Shown: piece after piece, positions 40,526-50,274 of the stretch
Layout: each line of letters opens with the position of its first letter
How positions within the stretch are numbered: position 1 is the first letter of the stretch
Source of the DNA: Fusobacterium necrophorum subsp. necrophorum
Lineage (GTDB): Bacteria > Fusobacteriota > Fusobacteriia > Fusobacteriales > Fusobacteriaceae
Length of the DNA stretch: 64,000 nt
Assembly: GCF_004006635.1 (NCBI RefSeq)
Contig: NZ_CP034842.1
Span: 62,001-126,000 of the forward strand
Reading direction: 5' to 3'
The notes under the pieces: generated by a model
What the model was told of the DNA's origin: nothing
Databases searched by the model: none
Seen by the model: the letters and a program-made list of their open reading frames with translations, nothing else
Position numbers and translations under genes: made by a program

Positions 40526-42568
40526 ATGGAACAATATCATTCTGCTCTGTATCAAGGATTGGACCCTAAGAAATATAAAGGTCTAAAAACTTTAGGAATT
40601 GTGACAGTTCATGACCTCCTTTATTCTTTTCCGAGAGCCTATGACAATCGTTCCAATCTTAAGACAATTGCAGAACTACACCAGGAAGAGTATGCGGTTC
40701 TTCATGCAAAACTGTTACATGTATACACCACTCCTACCAGAAGCGGAAAAAGAATGACAAAGGCAACTGCCAGTGACGGAAGCGGTCTCATCGAAATTCT
40801 TTGGTTTGGTATGCCCTATCTTCAAAAATCTCTAAAATTACAGGAAGAATATATTTTTATCGGAACTGTCAAACGTAGTATGGGGACTTTTCAAATGACA
40901 AATCCTGAATTCAAACTTTCAAAAGGACAAAAAATGCAGGGAGAAATTTTACCCATTTATAGTACCCATAAAAATCTTTCTCAAAATCGTTTTCGAAAAT
41001 ATATGCGGGAAGTTTTATCTCTTACAGAAAGTTCCCTTGCTGAAAATATTCCGGAAGAACTCTGTCAAAAATATAAAATTTTAGAAAGAAAACAAGCCCT
41101 TTGGGAAATCCATTTTCCAAGCTCTGAAAAAACATTGGAGGAGGCAAAAAGACGTTTTGCCATTGAAGAACTTCTGATCATCGAAATGGGAATTTTAAAA
41201 AATCGTTTTTTAACAGATTCTCTCTCATCCCCGCTCTATCATTTAAAAGGAGAGAAAACTCTTGTGAGACAATATCTGGACTCTCTTCCTTTTCCATTGA
41301 CAAGGGCTCAAAAAAAAGTAATTACAGAAATTTATAAAGACCTGGAGCAAGGAAGAATTGTAAACCGTCTTGTTCAAGGAGATGTAGGAAGTGGAAAGAC
41401 AATCGTGGCTATGATTCTTTTGTTATATATGATAGAAAATGGTTATCAAGGAGCTTTCATGGCTCCCACAGAGATTTTAGCGACCCAACACTATTTGGGA
41501 GTTTCTTCTAAAATGAAAGAGTTGGGCTTACGTGTAGAACTTTTAACGGGAAGCATTCGCGGCAAAAAGAGAAACGAATTGCTAACTGCATTAGGAGAAG
41601 GAAAAATTGACTTATTGATTGGAACACATGCCTTGTTGGAAGAAGAAGTGAGTTTTCATCAACTTGGTTTCATTGTCATTGATGAACAACATCGTTTCGG
41701 AGTTTTACAACGTCAAAAATTGCGTGAAAAAGGGATTTTAACCAATTTACTCGTGATGACGGCAACCCCGATTCCTCGTTCTTTGGCTCTTAGTATCTAT
41801 GGAGATTTGGACGTTTCTATTTTAGACGAACTTCCTCCCGGAAGAAGTCCTATCAAGACAAAATGGATTGCTTCCGAGGAAGAAATGGAGAAAATGTATT
41901 CTTTTATTCGAAAGCAATTGCAGCAAGGGAGACAGGCTTACTTTGTAGCTCCTCTCATTGAGGAAAGTGATAAACTAGTCTTACACTCCATTCTGGAAGT
42001 GGAAAAAAAAATCAGAGAGAAACTTTCCGACTATAACATTTCTATTTTGCACGGACGAATGAAAAGTGCGGAAAAAGAGGAAATTATGCGGCAATTCCAG
42101 CAGAAAGAAATCGATATTTTAGTATCCACGACTGTGATTGAAGTGGGAATTGATGTTCCCAATGCTGTCATTATGACCATACTGAATGCCGAACGATTTG
42201 GACTTTCCGCTCTTCATCAGCTACGAGGGAGAGTGGGGCGAGGAAACAGTGCTTCTTTTTGTTTTTTAATTTCCAAGACGCAAAATGAAAGCTCCAAACA
42301 GAGATTAAAAATCATGGAAGCGACACAAGACGGTTTTGTGATCGCAGAAGAAGATCTAAAAATGAGAAATGCCGGAGAAATTTTCGGACTGCGCCAAAGC
42401 GGACTCTCTGATCTCCGATTTATCAATTTATTGCATGATGTCAAAACAATCAAATTAGTTCGAGACGAATGTATAGCATATTTACGAAAATATCAAGGAA
42501 AGATTTTACTTCCCGCTTTACAAGAAGATATTTTTCAAAAGTTTAAAGACAGTGTTCAAAAAGATTAA
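40526..42568 (+). CDS. recG: ATP-dependent DNA helicase RecG
   Basis: 680 aa. N-terminal wedge (OB) domain, then SF2 helicase motifs: PFPLTRAQKKV, Walker A QGDVGSGKTIVA, FMAPTEILATQHY, DEQH box VIDEQHRFGVLQR, MTATPIPRSLAL, ILHGRMKSAEKEEIM, TTVIEVGIDVPNA and QLRGRVGRG. It regresses stalled forks and processes junctions. Complements RuvB, also in the window. SD AAAGGAGG. Confidence 0.97.
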   Translation: MEQYHSALYQGLDPKKYKGLKTLGIVTVHDLLYSFPRAYDNRSNLKTIAELHQEEYAVLHAKLLHVYTTPTRSGKRMTKATASDGSGLIEILWFGMPYLQKSLKLQEEYIFIGTVKRSMGTFQMTNPEFKLSKGQKMQGEILPIYSTHKNLSQNRFRKYMREVLSLTESSLAENIPEELCQKYKILERKQALWEIHFPSSEKTLEEAKRRFAIEELLIIEMGILKNRFLTDSLSSPLYHLKGEKTLVRQYLDSLPFPLTRAQKKVITEIYKDLEQGRIVNRLVQGDVGSGKTIVAMILLLYMIENGYQGAFMAPTEILATQHYLGVSSKMKELGLRVELLTGSIRGKKRNELLTALGEGKIDLLIGTHALLEEEVSFHQLGFIVIDEQHRFGVLQRQKLREKGILTNLLVMTATPIPRSLALSIYGDLDVSILDELPPGRSPIKTKWIASEEEMEKMYSFIRKQLQQGRQAYFVAPLIEESDKLVLHSILEVEKKIREKLSDYNISILHGRMKSAEKEEIMRQFQQKEIDILVSTTVIEVGIDVPNAVIMTILNAERFGLSALHQLRGRVGRGNSASFCFLISKTQNESSKQRLKIMEATQDGFVIAEEDLKMRNAGEIFGLRQSGLSDLRFINLLHDVKTIKLVRDECIAYLRKYQGKILLPALQEDIFQKFKDSVQKD

Positions 42569-42623
42569 AAACTGTGATAAAATAGAGATGGAAAAAATTG
42601 AAAAATATGGAGGAAAAAGTAAA

Positions 42624-44333
42624 ATGAGATTTAGTAAAGCGTATATCAAAACGCTAAAAGAAACCCCAAAAGAAGCAGAAATTATCAGTCATCAATTACT
42701 GCTACGAGCTGGAATGATTAAAAAACTGGCAAGTGGATTATATACCTATCTGCCTTTGGGATTTCGAACTCTAAAAAAAGTGGAAAATATTATTCGAGAG
42801 GAAATGGATAGAGCCGGTTCTCAAGAATTGCTGATGCCCGTGTTACAACCGGCGGAACTTTGGCGGGAAAGTGGAAGATGGAATGTCATGGGAGAAGAAA
42901 TGGTTCGATTAAAGGACAGGCATCAACGAGATTTTGTATTAGGACCGACGAATGAAGAAGTCATTACAGACATTGTCAGAAATGACATTTCTTCTTACAA
43001 ATCTTTGCCCATAAACTTGTATCACATCCAAACCAAAGTCCGAGATGAAAGAAGACCTCGATTCGGGTTGATGAGATCTCGAGAGTTCATCATGAAAGAT
43101 GCTTACTCCTTTCATACTTCTCAAGAATCCTTAGACGAAGAATTTGAAAATATGAAAAATACCTATACCCGAATTTTTGAAAGATGCGGTTTAAAATTCA
43201 GACCGGTAGAAGCGGACTCGGGAGCCATTGGAGGAAGCGGATCTCAAGAATTTCATGTGTTGGCAGAATCAGGAGAAGATGAAATTATTTATTCCGACGG
43301 ATGCTCCTATGCTGCGAATGTAGAAACAGCCGTGAGTAAAGTTGAAAATCCTCCAAAAGAAGAAGAAAAAGAAATTCGTTTGGTTTCTACACCGAATATT
43401 TCTACGATCGAAGATCTATCGAACTTTTTAAAAGTTCCGAAACATAAAACGGTCAAAGCGATGATGTACAAAGATTTAGGAACAGACCGGTTTGCGATGG
43501 TACTGATTCGAGGAGATTTTGAAGTCAATGAAGTTAAATTGAAAAATGCCTTGGATGCGGTTGCAATTGATTTGGCAAGTGATGAAGAAATAGAAGTCTT
43601 AGGTTTCACAAAAGGATATATCGGTCCTTATGGACTTCAAAATAAAAATTTCACTTTGATAGTGGATCCTACTGTCTTAGGAGTATCGAACCATATTCTA
43701 GGAGGAAACCAAAAAGACTCTCACTATATCAATGCAAACTATGGAAGAGATTATACAGCCGACATGATAAAAGACATTCGCCTGGTAAAAGCGGGAGAAG
43801 ATTGTCCAAAATCGAATGGAAAATTGCACAGTGCCCGTGGAATCGAATGTGGACATATTTTTAAGCTTGGAGACAAATATTCTAAAGCTTTGGGAGCAAG
43901 CTACTTGGATGAAAAAGGAGAGTCCAAAATTATGCTGATGGGTTGCTATGGAATCGGAGTAGGAAGAACTATGGCAGCTGCGATTGAACAAAATTATGAC
44001 GAGAATGGAATTATTTGGCCGACAGCCCTTGCCCCTTATCTGGTGGATGTGATTCCTGCCAATATTAAAAATACAGAACAAATGAAATTGGCAGAAAAAA
44101 TTTATGAAAACTTAAACAAAGAGCACTTGGATGCCATGATAGATGATAGAGATGAAAGACCTGGATTTAAGTTCAAAGATGCAGATTTAATTGGCTTTCC
44201 ATTTAAAATCATCTGTGGAAAAAAAGCAGCAGAAAACATTGTAGAGTTAAAAATTCGAAAAACCGGAGAAACTTTAGAAGTTTCTGCAGATGAAGTAATT
44301 CCTACGATAAAAGAATTACAAACACGATACTAA
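42624..44333 (+). CDS. proS: prolyl-tRNA synthetase
   Basis: 569 aa from ATG 42624 (SD GGAGG 10 nt upstream); longer in-frame reading overlaps recG and is not needed. Begins MRFSKAYIKTLKETPKEAE, class II motifs visible (motif 2 FRDERRPRFGLMRSREFIMKD-like RPRFGLMRSREF, motif 3 CYGIGVGRTMAAAIEQ), with the YbaK-type editing insert at about 230-390 (PKHKTVKAMMY, LIRGDFEVNE) and anticodon domain. Bacterial-type ProS. Confidence 0.96.
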   Translation: MRFSKAYIKTLKETPKEAEIISHQLLLRAGMIKKLASGLYTYLPLGFRTLKKVENIIREEMDRAGSQELLMPVLQPAELWRESGRWNVMGEEMVRLKDRHQRDFVLGPTNEEVITDIVRNDISSYKSLPINLYHIQTKVRDERRPRFGLMRSREFIMKDAYSFHTSQESLDEEFENMKNTYTRIFERCGLKFRPVEADSGAIGGSGSQEFHVLAESGEDEIIYSDGCSYAANVETAVSKVENPPKEEEKEIRLVSTPNISTIEDLSNFLKVPKHKTVKAMMYKDLGTDRFAMVLIRGDFEVNEVKLKNALDAVAIDLASDEEIEVLGFTKGYIGPYGLQNKNFTLIVDPTVLGVSNHILGGNQKDSHYINANYGRDYTADMIKDIRLVKAGEDCPKSNGKLHSARGIECGHIFKLGDKYSKALGASYLDEKGESKIMLMGCYGIGVGRTMAAAIEQNYDENGIIWPTALAPYLVDVIPANIKNTEQMKLAEKIYENLNKEHLDAMIDDRDERPGFKFKDADLIGFPFKIICGKKAAENIVELKIRKTGETLEVSADEVIPTIKELQTRY

Positions 44334-44340
44334 ACAAGAA

Positions 44341-44375
44341 AGGAACTCTCTTCTCGAAAGCAGAAGTTCCTTTTT
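44341..44375 (+). terminator. terminator of proS
   Basis: AGGAACT...AGTTCC with an inner TTCT/AGAA helix (44341-44370), followed by TTTTT. 7 bp after the proS stop. Confidence 0.75.
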
Positions 44376-44403
44376 CTCTATTATCCGGATAGGAGGAAAT
44401 TTC

Positions 44404-45891
44404 ATGAAAGACAAAATTCAAACATTCAAAACATATATCAAAGAAAAAAAATATCTTTTAGCTACCATAGAAGTATTGCAATGGGAATTGGAGACTTTAG
44501 CTCCCAAACAGGGACAAGAATATCTATCCGAAGTCTTAGCCTATATGAGTATGAAAGATTATGAGTTAAGCACTTCTGAAGCCTTTCAAACTCTGGTAAG
44601 CGAGTTGTTAGAAAAGAAAAGTTCCTTCGATTTGCTATTACAAAAAGAGTTGGAAGAGGTTGCAGAAGAAATAGAAAAGATGAAAAAAATTCCTGCAGAC
44701 GAATATCGAGATTATGCAGAATTATGTGCTAAAAATCAGGGAGTCTGGGAAGAGGCCAAACAAAAAAATGATTTCAGTCTTGTAGAAGGGAATTTGACAA
44801 AAATCTTTGATTATAATCGAAAATTTGCAAACTATTTACGAAAAGAGGAAAAAACTCTTTATGATGTATTGCTGCGAGATTACGAGAAAGGAATGACCTG
44901 TGAAAAATTAGATGTCTTCTTTGCAAGCTTGAAAGCGGAAATTGTTCCTCTTCTCCATAATATTCAAAAAACAAAAAAGAAACATTTCTCTTTTCTGACA
45001 GCTCCTGTTCCGAAAGAAACTCAAAAACAATTTTGTTGCTTTCTTGCAGAGTATTTAGGCTTTGATTTTGAACGAGGAATTTTAGCAGAAAGTGAACATC
45101 CTTTCACTCTGAATATCAACAAAAAAGATGTGAGAATTACGACAAAATATATAGAACATTTACCTTTTTCTTCTATTTTCAGTACCATTCATGAAACGGG
45201 ACATGCTCTCTATGAGCAACAAATTGGAGAAGAACTTCTTTCCAGCCTACTGGGATCCGGAGGCAGCATGGGCTTGCATGAATCCCAATCTCGTTTTTGG
45301 GAAAATGTCATAGGAAGAAGTTTAACATTTTGGAAAGAACTATATCCTCAATTACAAAAAAAATTTCCTAGTCTAGAGCATATCTCCTTAGAAGAATTCT
45401 ATGAAGCAATCAATCAGGTGGAAGCTTCCTTCATACGAACGGAAGCGGACGAATTGACCTATTGTCTCCATATTATGCTACGTTATGAGCTTGAAAAATC
45501 ATTAATAGAAGGAAATCTTTCCGTCAAAGAATTGCCAAAAGCTTGGAAGGAAAAAATGAGAGAGTATTTGGGAGTGGAAGTCTCCAACAATCAGGAGGGA
45601 GTTTTGCAAGATGTCCATTGGTTTGCCGGTTTAATTGGATACTTTCCGTCTTATGCCCTAGGGAATGTCTATGCCTCTCAACTCTTTCATAGTATGAAAC
45701 AAGATTTGGATTTAACAGAGTATTCCCAAGAAACGATCCGAAAAATTCGTCTTTGGTTGGGAGAAAACATTCATCAATATGGGAAATGTAAAACAACTAC
45801 GGAGCTAATTCGAGAAATCACAGGGGAAGACTTAAATCCAAGCTATTATATTCAATACTTAAAAGAAAAATACGAAGCACTTTGCTTCTAA
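44404..45891 (+). CDS. M32-family metallocarboxypeptidase
   Basis: 495 aa. Zinc site STIHETGHALYEQQ (HExxH near residue 264) with GLHESQSRFWENVIGR downstream supplying the third ligand, both diagnostic for the carboxypeptidase Taq (M32) family; also RITTKYIEHLPFSSIF and HWFAGLIGYFPSYALGN. It removes C-terminal amino acids from peptides in the cytosol, useful in peptide fermentation. SD AGGAGG. Followed by the DUF2207 gene. Confidence 0.94.
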   Translation: MKDKIQTFKTYIKEKKYLLATIEVLQWELETLAPKQGQEYLSEVLAYMSMKDYELSTSEAFQTLVSELLEKKSSFDLLLQKELEEVAEEIEKMKKIPADEYRDYAELCAKNQGVWEEAKQKNDFSLVEGNLTKIFDYNRKFANYLRKEEKTLYDVLLRDYEKGMTCEKLDVFFASLKAEIVPLLHNIQKTKKKHFSFLTAPVPKETQKQFCCFLAEYLGFDFERGILAESEHPFTLNINKKDVRITTKYIEHLPFSSIFSTIHETGHALYEQQIGEELLSSLLGSGGSMGLHESQSRFWENVIGRSLTFWKELYPQLQKKFPSLEHISLEEFYEAINQVEASFIRTEADELTYCLHIMLRYELEKSLIEGNLSVKELPKAWKEKMREYLGVEVSNNQEGVLQDVHWFAGLIGYFPSYALGNVYASQLFHSMKQDLDLTEYSQETIRKIRLWLGENIHQYGKCKTTTELIREITGEDLNPSYYIQYLKEKYEALCF

Positions 45892-45908
45892 GAGATAAAG
45901 GAGTCAGC

Positions 45909-47678
45909 ATGAAAAAAATAATCTCTCTATTGCTTTTTATCTGTTTCCATTTTGCTCTTTTGTCCGCTGATTTTGAAATCGTACATTTAGACATCCAAGC
46001 AAAACTGGAGGAAAATGCCAGTTTAAAGGTGAGAGAAGAGCTCACATATCGTGTTGGAGAAATCAATGGAGTCCTTTTCGATTTAGATGCTAAGGGGAAT
46101 GGTCCCCTTCGTACCTTATCCGTCTATGCTACCGATGAAGAAGGGAATTTTCAGCAAATTCCTCAGAATCATTTGGACATCAGAGAAGAAGATGAGCTTT
46201 ATCATATTAAGGTCTATGCCAAAACAGAAAACCGACTTCGAAAATTTGCCTTTGTCTATGAATTAGAAGGAGGGGCAAAATTATATCAAGATATTGCAGA
46301 ACTTAATCGGGTTTTCGTGGGAAAGAATTGGCAAGCTCCCATTGAAAAAGTTCGAATAACAATTTCTTTACCTATTAGTGTTCCTTCAGATTCCGTTCAT
46401 GCCTATGGTCATGGTCCCTTAACCGGAAATATCAAACTGGAAGCTAACACAGTATCTTATGAACTTGATAATTATTATCCCGGAGATTTTATAGAAGCCC
46501 ATATTTTATTCGGACCACAGGGCTTATCTCAAGTTCCCAACTCTTTGAGAGTACCAGAAGATGCAAAGGAACGTTTATTGGCGGAGGAAAAAGCTTGGGC
46601 AGAAGAAGCCAATGCTCAACGGGAAAAGTTTCAAAAATTGGAAAAACAAGGTTACTTTGCCTTTGCTATGGAGGTTTTCTTGCTTGCTGTATATTTTATT
46701 TTCGTAAGATTCGTACTGAGGAAGGCAAAAAAAATATCACAAGAATTGCCGGAATATCTCCGAGAACTTCCAACAGACGACAGGCCCGCAATTGTGGGAA
46801 ATTTATTTCAAGCCGAAGATTCCGTCAAAATATTTGCAACTATCATGGATTTGGTGAGAAAAAAGTATTTCCAATTGGAAGTGCAGGGCAAAGAACAAAT
46901 ACTGCGTAAAATTTCCCCTGAAAAAAATGAGCTTTCCCTAACCCTGTATGAACAAGAAATCGTGGAAATTTATCTTCATCAGTTGGGAGATGGAATACAG
47001 GTCAATTTATCTCAAATCGCAAAACAAAAATTCTCAAAATCTCTTTCTCAAAGAATACTAAGCTGGAATAGTTTAGTGAAAAGAGAATATTTTGCGAAAG
47101 GCTACGGAAATTCCAAAAGTCCTCTCATCATTTTGGGAGTTTTATGTTGTTTTCTATTTTTGTTGATGAGTATTGCTTCCTTTGTATTCTTTCAGCAAAT
47201 ACAGTTTTTATTTCTTATTCCGATTCTTTTTGCTTTTTTATTTCCCTATACTCTAAATTCGAAATTTCCAAATCCAAAGACAGCGGAAAGCATAGAGAAA
47301 TGGAAAGCTTTTAAAAGATTTTTGGAAGATTATAGCTTATTACGAGAAGCTAAGATTACTTCCATTTATCTATGGGAACACTATTTTGTCTATGCTTTGG
47401 TTTTAGGTGTGGCGGATAAGGTGGCGAAAGCCTATCAATTTGCTTTGGAAAAGGGAGAGATTTCTTTTCCGGCGGGAGGAAATGTCTTCTATTATGCTCC
47501 TTGTTTACATTCCTATATCAAACAACCGAGCTTGCAACAACAGATTCAAAAAACATATCAACGCTCTTATCAGTCTATTGCAAGATCCACTTCTTCTTCC
47601 GGTATGGGACGAGGGGGAGGATTTAGCGGAGGTTCTTCCGGAGGTGGAGGAAGCAGAGGCGGAGGCGGAGCTTTTTAA
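45909..47678 (+). CDS. DUF2207 membrane protein with glycine-rich C-terminus
   Basis: 589 aa from the ATG at 45909 (AAAGGAG 7 nt upstream); longer reading overlaps the previous gene. Signal peptide 1-20, DUF2207 extracytoplasmic domain (about 22-240) with DFEIVHLDIQAKLEENASL and LSVYATDEEGNFQ, one membrane helix (about 250-270), a cytosolic part, two further helices (about 400-450) and a tail of glycine/serine repeats (GMGRGGGFSGGSSGGGG). Such proteins are regularly encoded with LemA, as here (33 nt). Function unknown. Confidence 0.88.
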   Translation: MKKIISLLLFICFHFALLSADFEIVHLDIQAKLEENASLKVREELTYRVGEINGVLFDLDAKGNGPLRTLSVYATDEEGNFQQIPQNHLDIREEDELYHIKVYAKTENRLRKFAFVYELEGGAKLYQDIAELNRVFVGKNWQAPIEKVRITISLPISVPSDSVHAYGHGPLTGNIKLEANTVSYELDNYYPGDFIEAHILFGPQGLSQVPNSLRVPEDAKERLLAEEKAWAEEANAQREKFQKLEKQGYFAFAMEVFLLAVYFIFVRFVLRKAKKISQELPEYLRELPTDDRPAIVGNLFQAEDSVKIFATIMDLVRKKYFQLEVQGKEQILRKISPEKNELSLTLYEQEIVEIYLHQLGDGIQVNLSQIAKQKFSKSLSQRILSWNSLVKREYFAKGYGNSKSPLIILGVLCCFLFLLMSIASFVFFQQIQFLFLIPILFAFLFPYTLNSKFPNPKTAESIEKWKAFKRFLEDYSLLREAKITSIYLWEHYFVYALVLGVADKVAKAYQFALEKGEISFPAGGNVFYYAPCLHSYIKQPSLQQQIQKTYQRSYQSIARSTSSSGMGRGGGFSGGSSGGGGSRGGGGAF

Positions 47679-47711
47679 GAAACATTTTTTAATTACTTAA
47701 GGAGGTATTTT

Positions 47712-48263
47712 ATGACTGCCATCATCATTATCTTAGGTCTTATTCTTTTTCTTGGATTCCTGGCTATTTCTTTTAAAAATAAATTTGTCATCTTACTGAG
47801 TCGAGTTAAAAATGCTTGGAGTCAAATTGATGTACAATTACAAAGAAGATTTGATCTTATTCCTAACTTAGTAGAAACCGTCAAAGGATACGCAACTCAT
47901 GAAAAAGGAACCTTAGAAGCTGTCATTGCAGCAAGAAATCAATATATAGCAGCAGGAACTGTGCAGGAAAAAATGGAGGCAAATAATCAATTAACAGCTG
48001 TGCTTCGTCAATTATTTGCAGTTTCGGAAGCCTATCCCGATTTGAAAGCCAACACCAATTTTTTACAATTACAAGAACAGCTGAAAGAAGTGGAAGATAA
48101 AGTCGCCTATGCCAGACAATTTTATAACGATACCGTGACAAAATACAATCAAAGTATTCAATTATTTCCGGCAAGTATCTTCGCAGCTTTTTTCCACTAT
48201 GGCGAAGAAACTTTATTTCAAGCAACGGCAGGAGCCCAAGAAGCACCAAAAGTAAAATTTTAA
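47712..48263 (+). CDS. lemA: LemA-family protein
   Basis: 183 aa. Membrane helix at the N-terminus, then VKNAWSQIDVQLQRRFDLIPNLVETVKGYA, the LemA signature, IAARNQYIAA and YNDTVTKYNQSIQLFPASIFA. Helical-bundle membrane protein of unknown role in envelope stress. Coupled in operon with the DUF2207 gene; SD AAGGAGG. Confidence 0.94.
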   Translation: MTAIIIILGLILFLGFLAISFKNKFVILLSRVKNAWSQIDVQLQRRFDLIPNLVETVKGYATHEKGTLEAVIAARNQYIAAGTVQEKMEANNQLTAVLRQLFAVSEAYPDLKANTNFLQLQEQLKEVEDKVAYARQFYNDTVTKYNQSIQLFPASIFAAFFHYGEETLFQATAGAQEAPKVKF

Positions 48264-48279
48264 AAGGAGAGTTTTAACT

Positions 48280-49464
48280 ATGTCAAATGTCTATGAAGAA
48301 TCATTGAAATTACATGAAGCAAATCGAGGAAAATTATCTGTTACTTCAAAAGTAAGTGTAAAAAATCGTGAAGATTTAAGCTTAGCCTACTCTCCCGGAG
48401 TAGCAGAACCTTGTCGAAAAATTCAAGAAAAAAAAGAAGAGGTATACCGTTATACTTCTCGTGGAAATATGGTAGCTGTCGTCACAGACGGGACTGCCGT
48501 ATTGGGTCTGGGAGATATTGGTCCGGAAGCGGCTCTTCCTGTTATGGAAGGAAAAGCTGTTCTTTTTAAAGAATTTGGTGGAGTGGATGCCTTTCCTATC
48601 TGCTTGGATACAAAAGATACAGAAGAAATTATCGCTACCGTCAAAAGAATTGCTCCCGGCTTTGGAGGAATCAATTTGGAAGATATTTCTGCCCCTCGTT
48701 GTGTGGAAATTGAAACTCGTTTAAAAGAAGAATTAGATATTCCTGTCTTTCATGATGATCAACACGGAACAGCCATTGTGGTAGTTGCAGGACTTATCAA
48801 CGCTCTAAAACTGGTACATAAAAAAGTAGAAGAAATTAAAGTGGTCATCAATGGAATTGGGGCAGCAGGAAGCTCCATTGCAAAATTGATTTTACAATTG
48901 GGGGTTCCCGGAAAAAATATGCTATTGGTTGGAATAGATGGAATTTTAAATCGAAACACCTCTGAGGATTACAACCAACTTCATAAAGAATTGGCGTTTC
49001 GTACCAATGATGCCTGTCAAACAGGAAATTTAAAAGATGCCCTTCAGGAGGCAGACGTGTTTATTGGAGTTTCGGTAGGTGGAATCGTTTCTCCGGAAAT
49101 GATAAAAACCATGAACCGGGATGTGATTGTATTTGCTATGGCAAACCCTACTCCCGAAATTATGCCGGAGGAAGCAAAAAAAGCGGGGGCTCGTATTGTA
49201 GGAAGCGGAAGATCGGATTATCCGAATCAAATCAACAATGTTCTTGTCTTTCCGGGACTTTTTAAAGGAGCTTTACGAGCAAAATCAAAAAAAATTACGG
49301 AAGAAATGAAAATGGCAGCGGCTGTCGGATTGGCAAAGTTAATTTCGGAGGAAGAATTGAAAGAAGATTATATTATTCCCGGAGCTTTTGATCCGAGAGT
49401 TGCAGAAACGGTAGCGAAAGAAGTAGAAAAAGTAGCAAAAGAACAAGGAATTTGTCGTGAATAA
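48280..49464 (+). CDS. malic enzyme (oxaloacetate-decarboxylating malate dehydrogenase)
   Basis: 394 aa short-type malic enzyme. LAYSPGVAEPCRKI, VTDGTAVLGLGDIGPEAALPVMEGKA, substrate/metal region FGGINLEDISAPRC, FHDDQHGTAIVV, and Rossmann VVINGIGAAGSSIAKLI. It converts malate to pyruvate and CO2 with NAD(P) reduction. Good SD (AAAGGAG). Carbon flow to pyruvate fits a fermentative anaerobe; cofactor preference not evident. Confidence 0.95.
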   Translation: MSNVYEESLKLHEANRGKLSVTSKVSVKNREDLSLAYSPGVAEPCRKIQEKKEEVYRYTSRGNMVAVVTDGTAVLGLGDIGPEAALPVMEGKAVLFKEFGGVDAFPICLDTKDTEEIIATVKRIAPGFGGINLEDISAPRCVEIETRLKEELDIPVFHDDQHGTAIVVVAGLINALKLVHKKVEEIKVVINGIGAAGSSIAKLILQLGVPGKNMLLVGIDGILNRNTSEDYNQLHKELAFRTNDACQTGNLKDALQEADVFIGVSVGGIVSPEMIKTMNRDVIVFAMANPTPEIMPEEAKKAGARIVGSGRSDYPNQINNVLVFPGLFKGALRAKSKKITEEMKMAAAVGLAKLISEEELKEDYIIPGAFDPRVAETVAKEVEKVAKEQGICRE

Positions 49465-49485
49465 AATAGAAAGGGTATTCTTACA

Positions 49486-50265
49486 ATGAAAATAGCAATG
49501 TTAGGTAGCGGTAGTGGTGGAAATGCAAGCTATGTTGAGGAAAATGGATATGGAATCCTGATTGATGCCGGTTTCAGCTGCAAAAAAATAGAGGAGAGAT
49601 TAGCTTCCATTGGAAAAGCGGCAGAAAACATTAAAGCTCTGTTAATTACCCATGAGCATACGGATCATATCTCAGGAGCAGGGGTTTTGGCACGAAAATA
49701 CGATATCCCTATCTATATCAGTCCTGAAAGTTTAGAAGCTTGCAAACAAAAATTAGGAAAAATTGCAGAAAATCAAATTCATTGTATTCAAAAAGATTTT
49801 TTTCTCAATGAAAATATCTATGTCAAAGCTTTTGATGTCATGCACGATGCCGTTCGAACTTTAGGCTTTCACATCGAAACGGCTTCTCAAAAGAAAATTG
49901 CAATTTCTACGGATATCGGCTATATTACCAATCTGGTGAGGGAAGCCTTTCAAGATGTAGATGCTGCAATTTTGGAAAGCAACTACGACTACAATATGCT
50001 GATGAACGGTCCTTATCCTTGGGATTTGAAAGCAAGAGTAAAAGGGAGAAATGGACACTTATCCAATAACGATGCTGCTAAATTTATTCGAGAAATGTAT
50101 ACAAAGAAGTTACAGAAAATATTTCTGGCTCATGTAAGCAAAGATAGCAATCATCCAAATATCATTCATGAAACCATGGAGTTGGAATTTGAAAAGTATT
50201 CTCGAAAACCGAATTATGAAATCAGTTCTCAAAATACAGCCACAAAACTTTTTGAGATAAAATAA
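49486..50265 (+). CDS. WalJ/YycJ-like metallo-beta-lactamase-fold hydrolase
   Basis: 259 aa. KIAMLGSGSGGNASYVE start, zinc motif LLITHEHTDHISGAGVLAR, ISTDIGYI, ILESNYDYNMLMNGPYPWDLKARV with GRNGHLSN, all typical of YycJ/WalJ exonuclease-like proteins. In Firmicutes walJ ends the walRK operon; here an OmpR regulator and kinase pair follows 600 bp downstream in the same direction, a related but reversed order. Confidence 0.9.
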   Translation: MKIAMLGSGSGGNASYVEENGYGILIDAGFSCKKIEERLASIGKAAENIKALLITHEHTDHISGAGVLARKYDIPIYISPESLEACKQKLGKIAENQIHCIQKDFFLNENIYVKAFDVMHDAVRTLGFHIETASQKKIAISTDIGYITNLVREAFQDVDAAILESNYDYNMLMNGPYPWDLKARVKGRNGHLSNNDAAKFIREMYTKKLQKIFLAHVSKDSNHPNIIHETMELEFEKYSRKPNYEISSQNTATKLFEIK

Positions 50266-50274
50266 GGAGAGCTT

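Noticed and set aside
42552..42623. Longer N-terminus for ProS
   Set aside because: The extra 24 codons overlap recG and are not ProS-like; MRFSKAYIKTLKE at 42624 has a proper SD.
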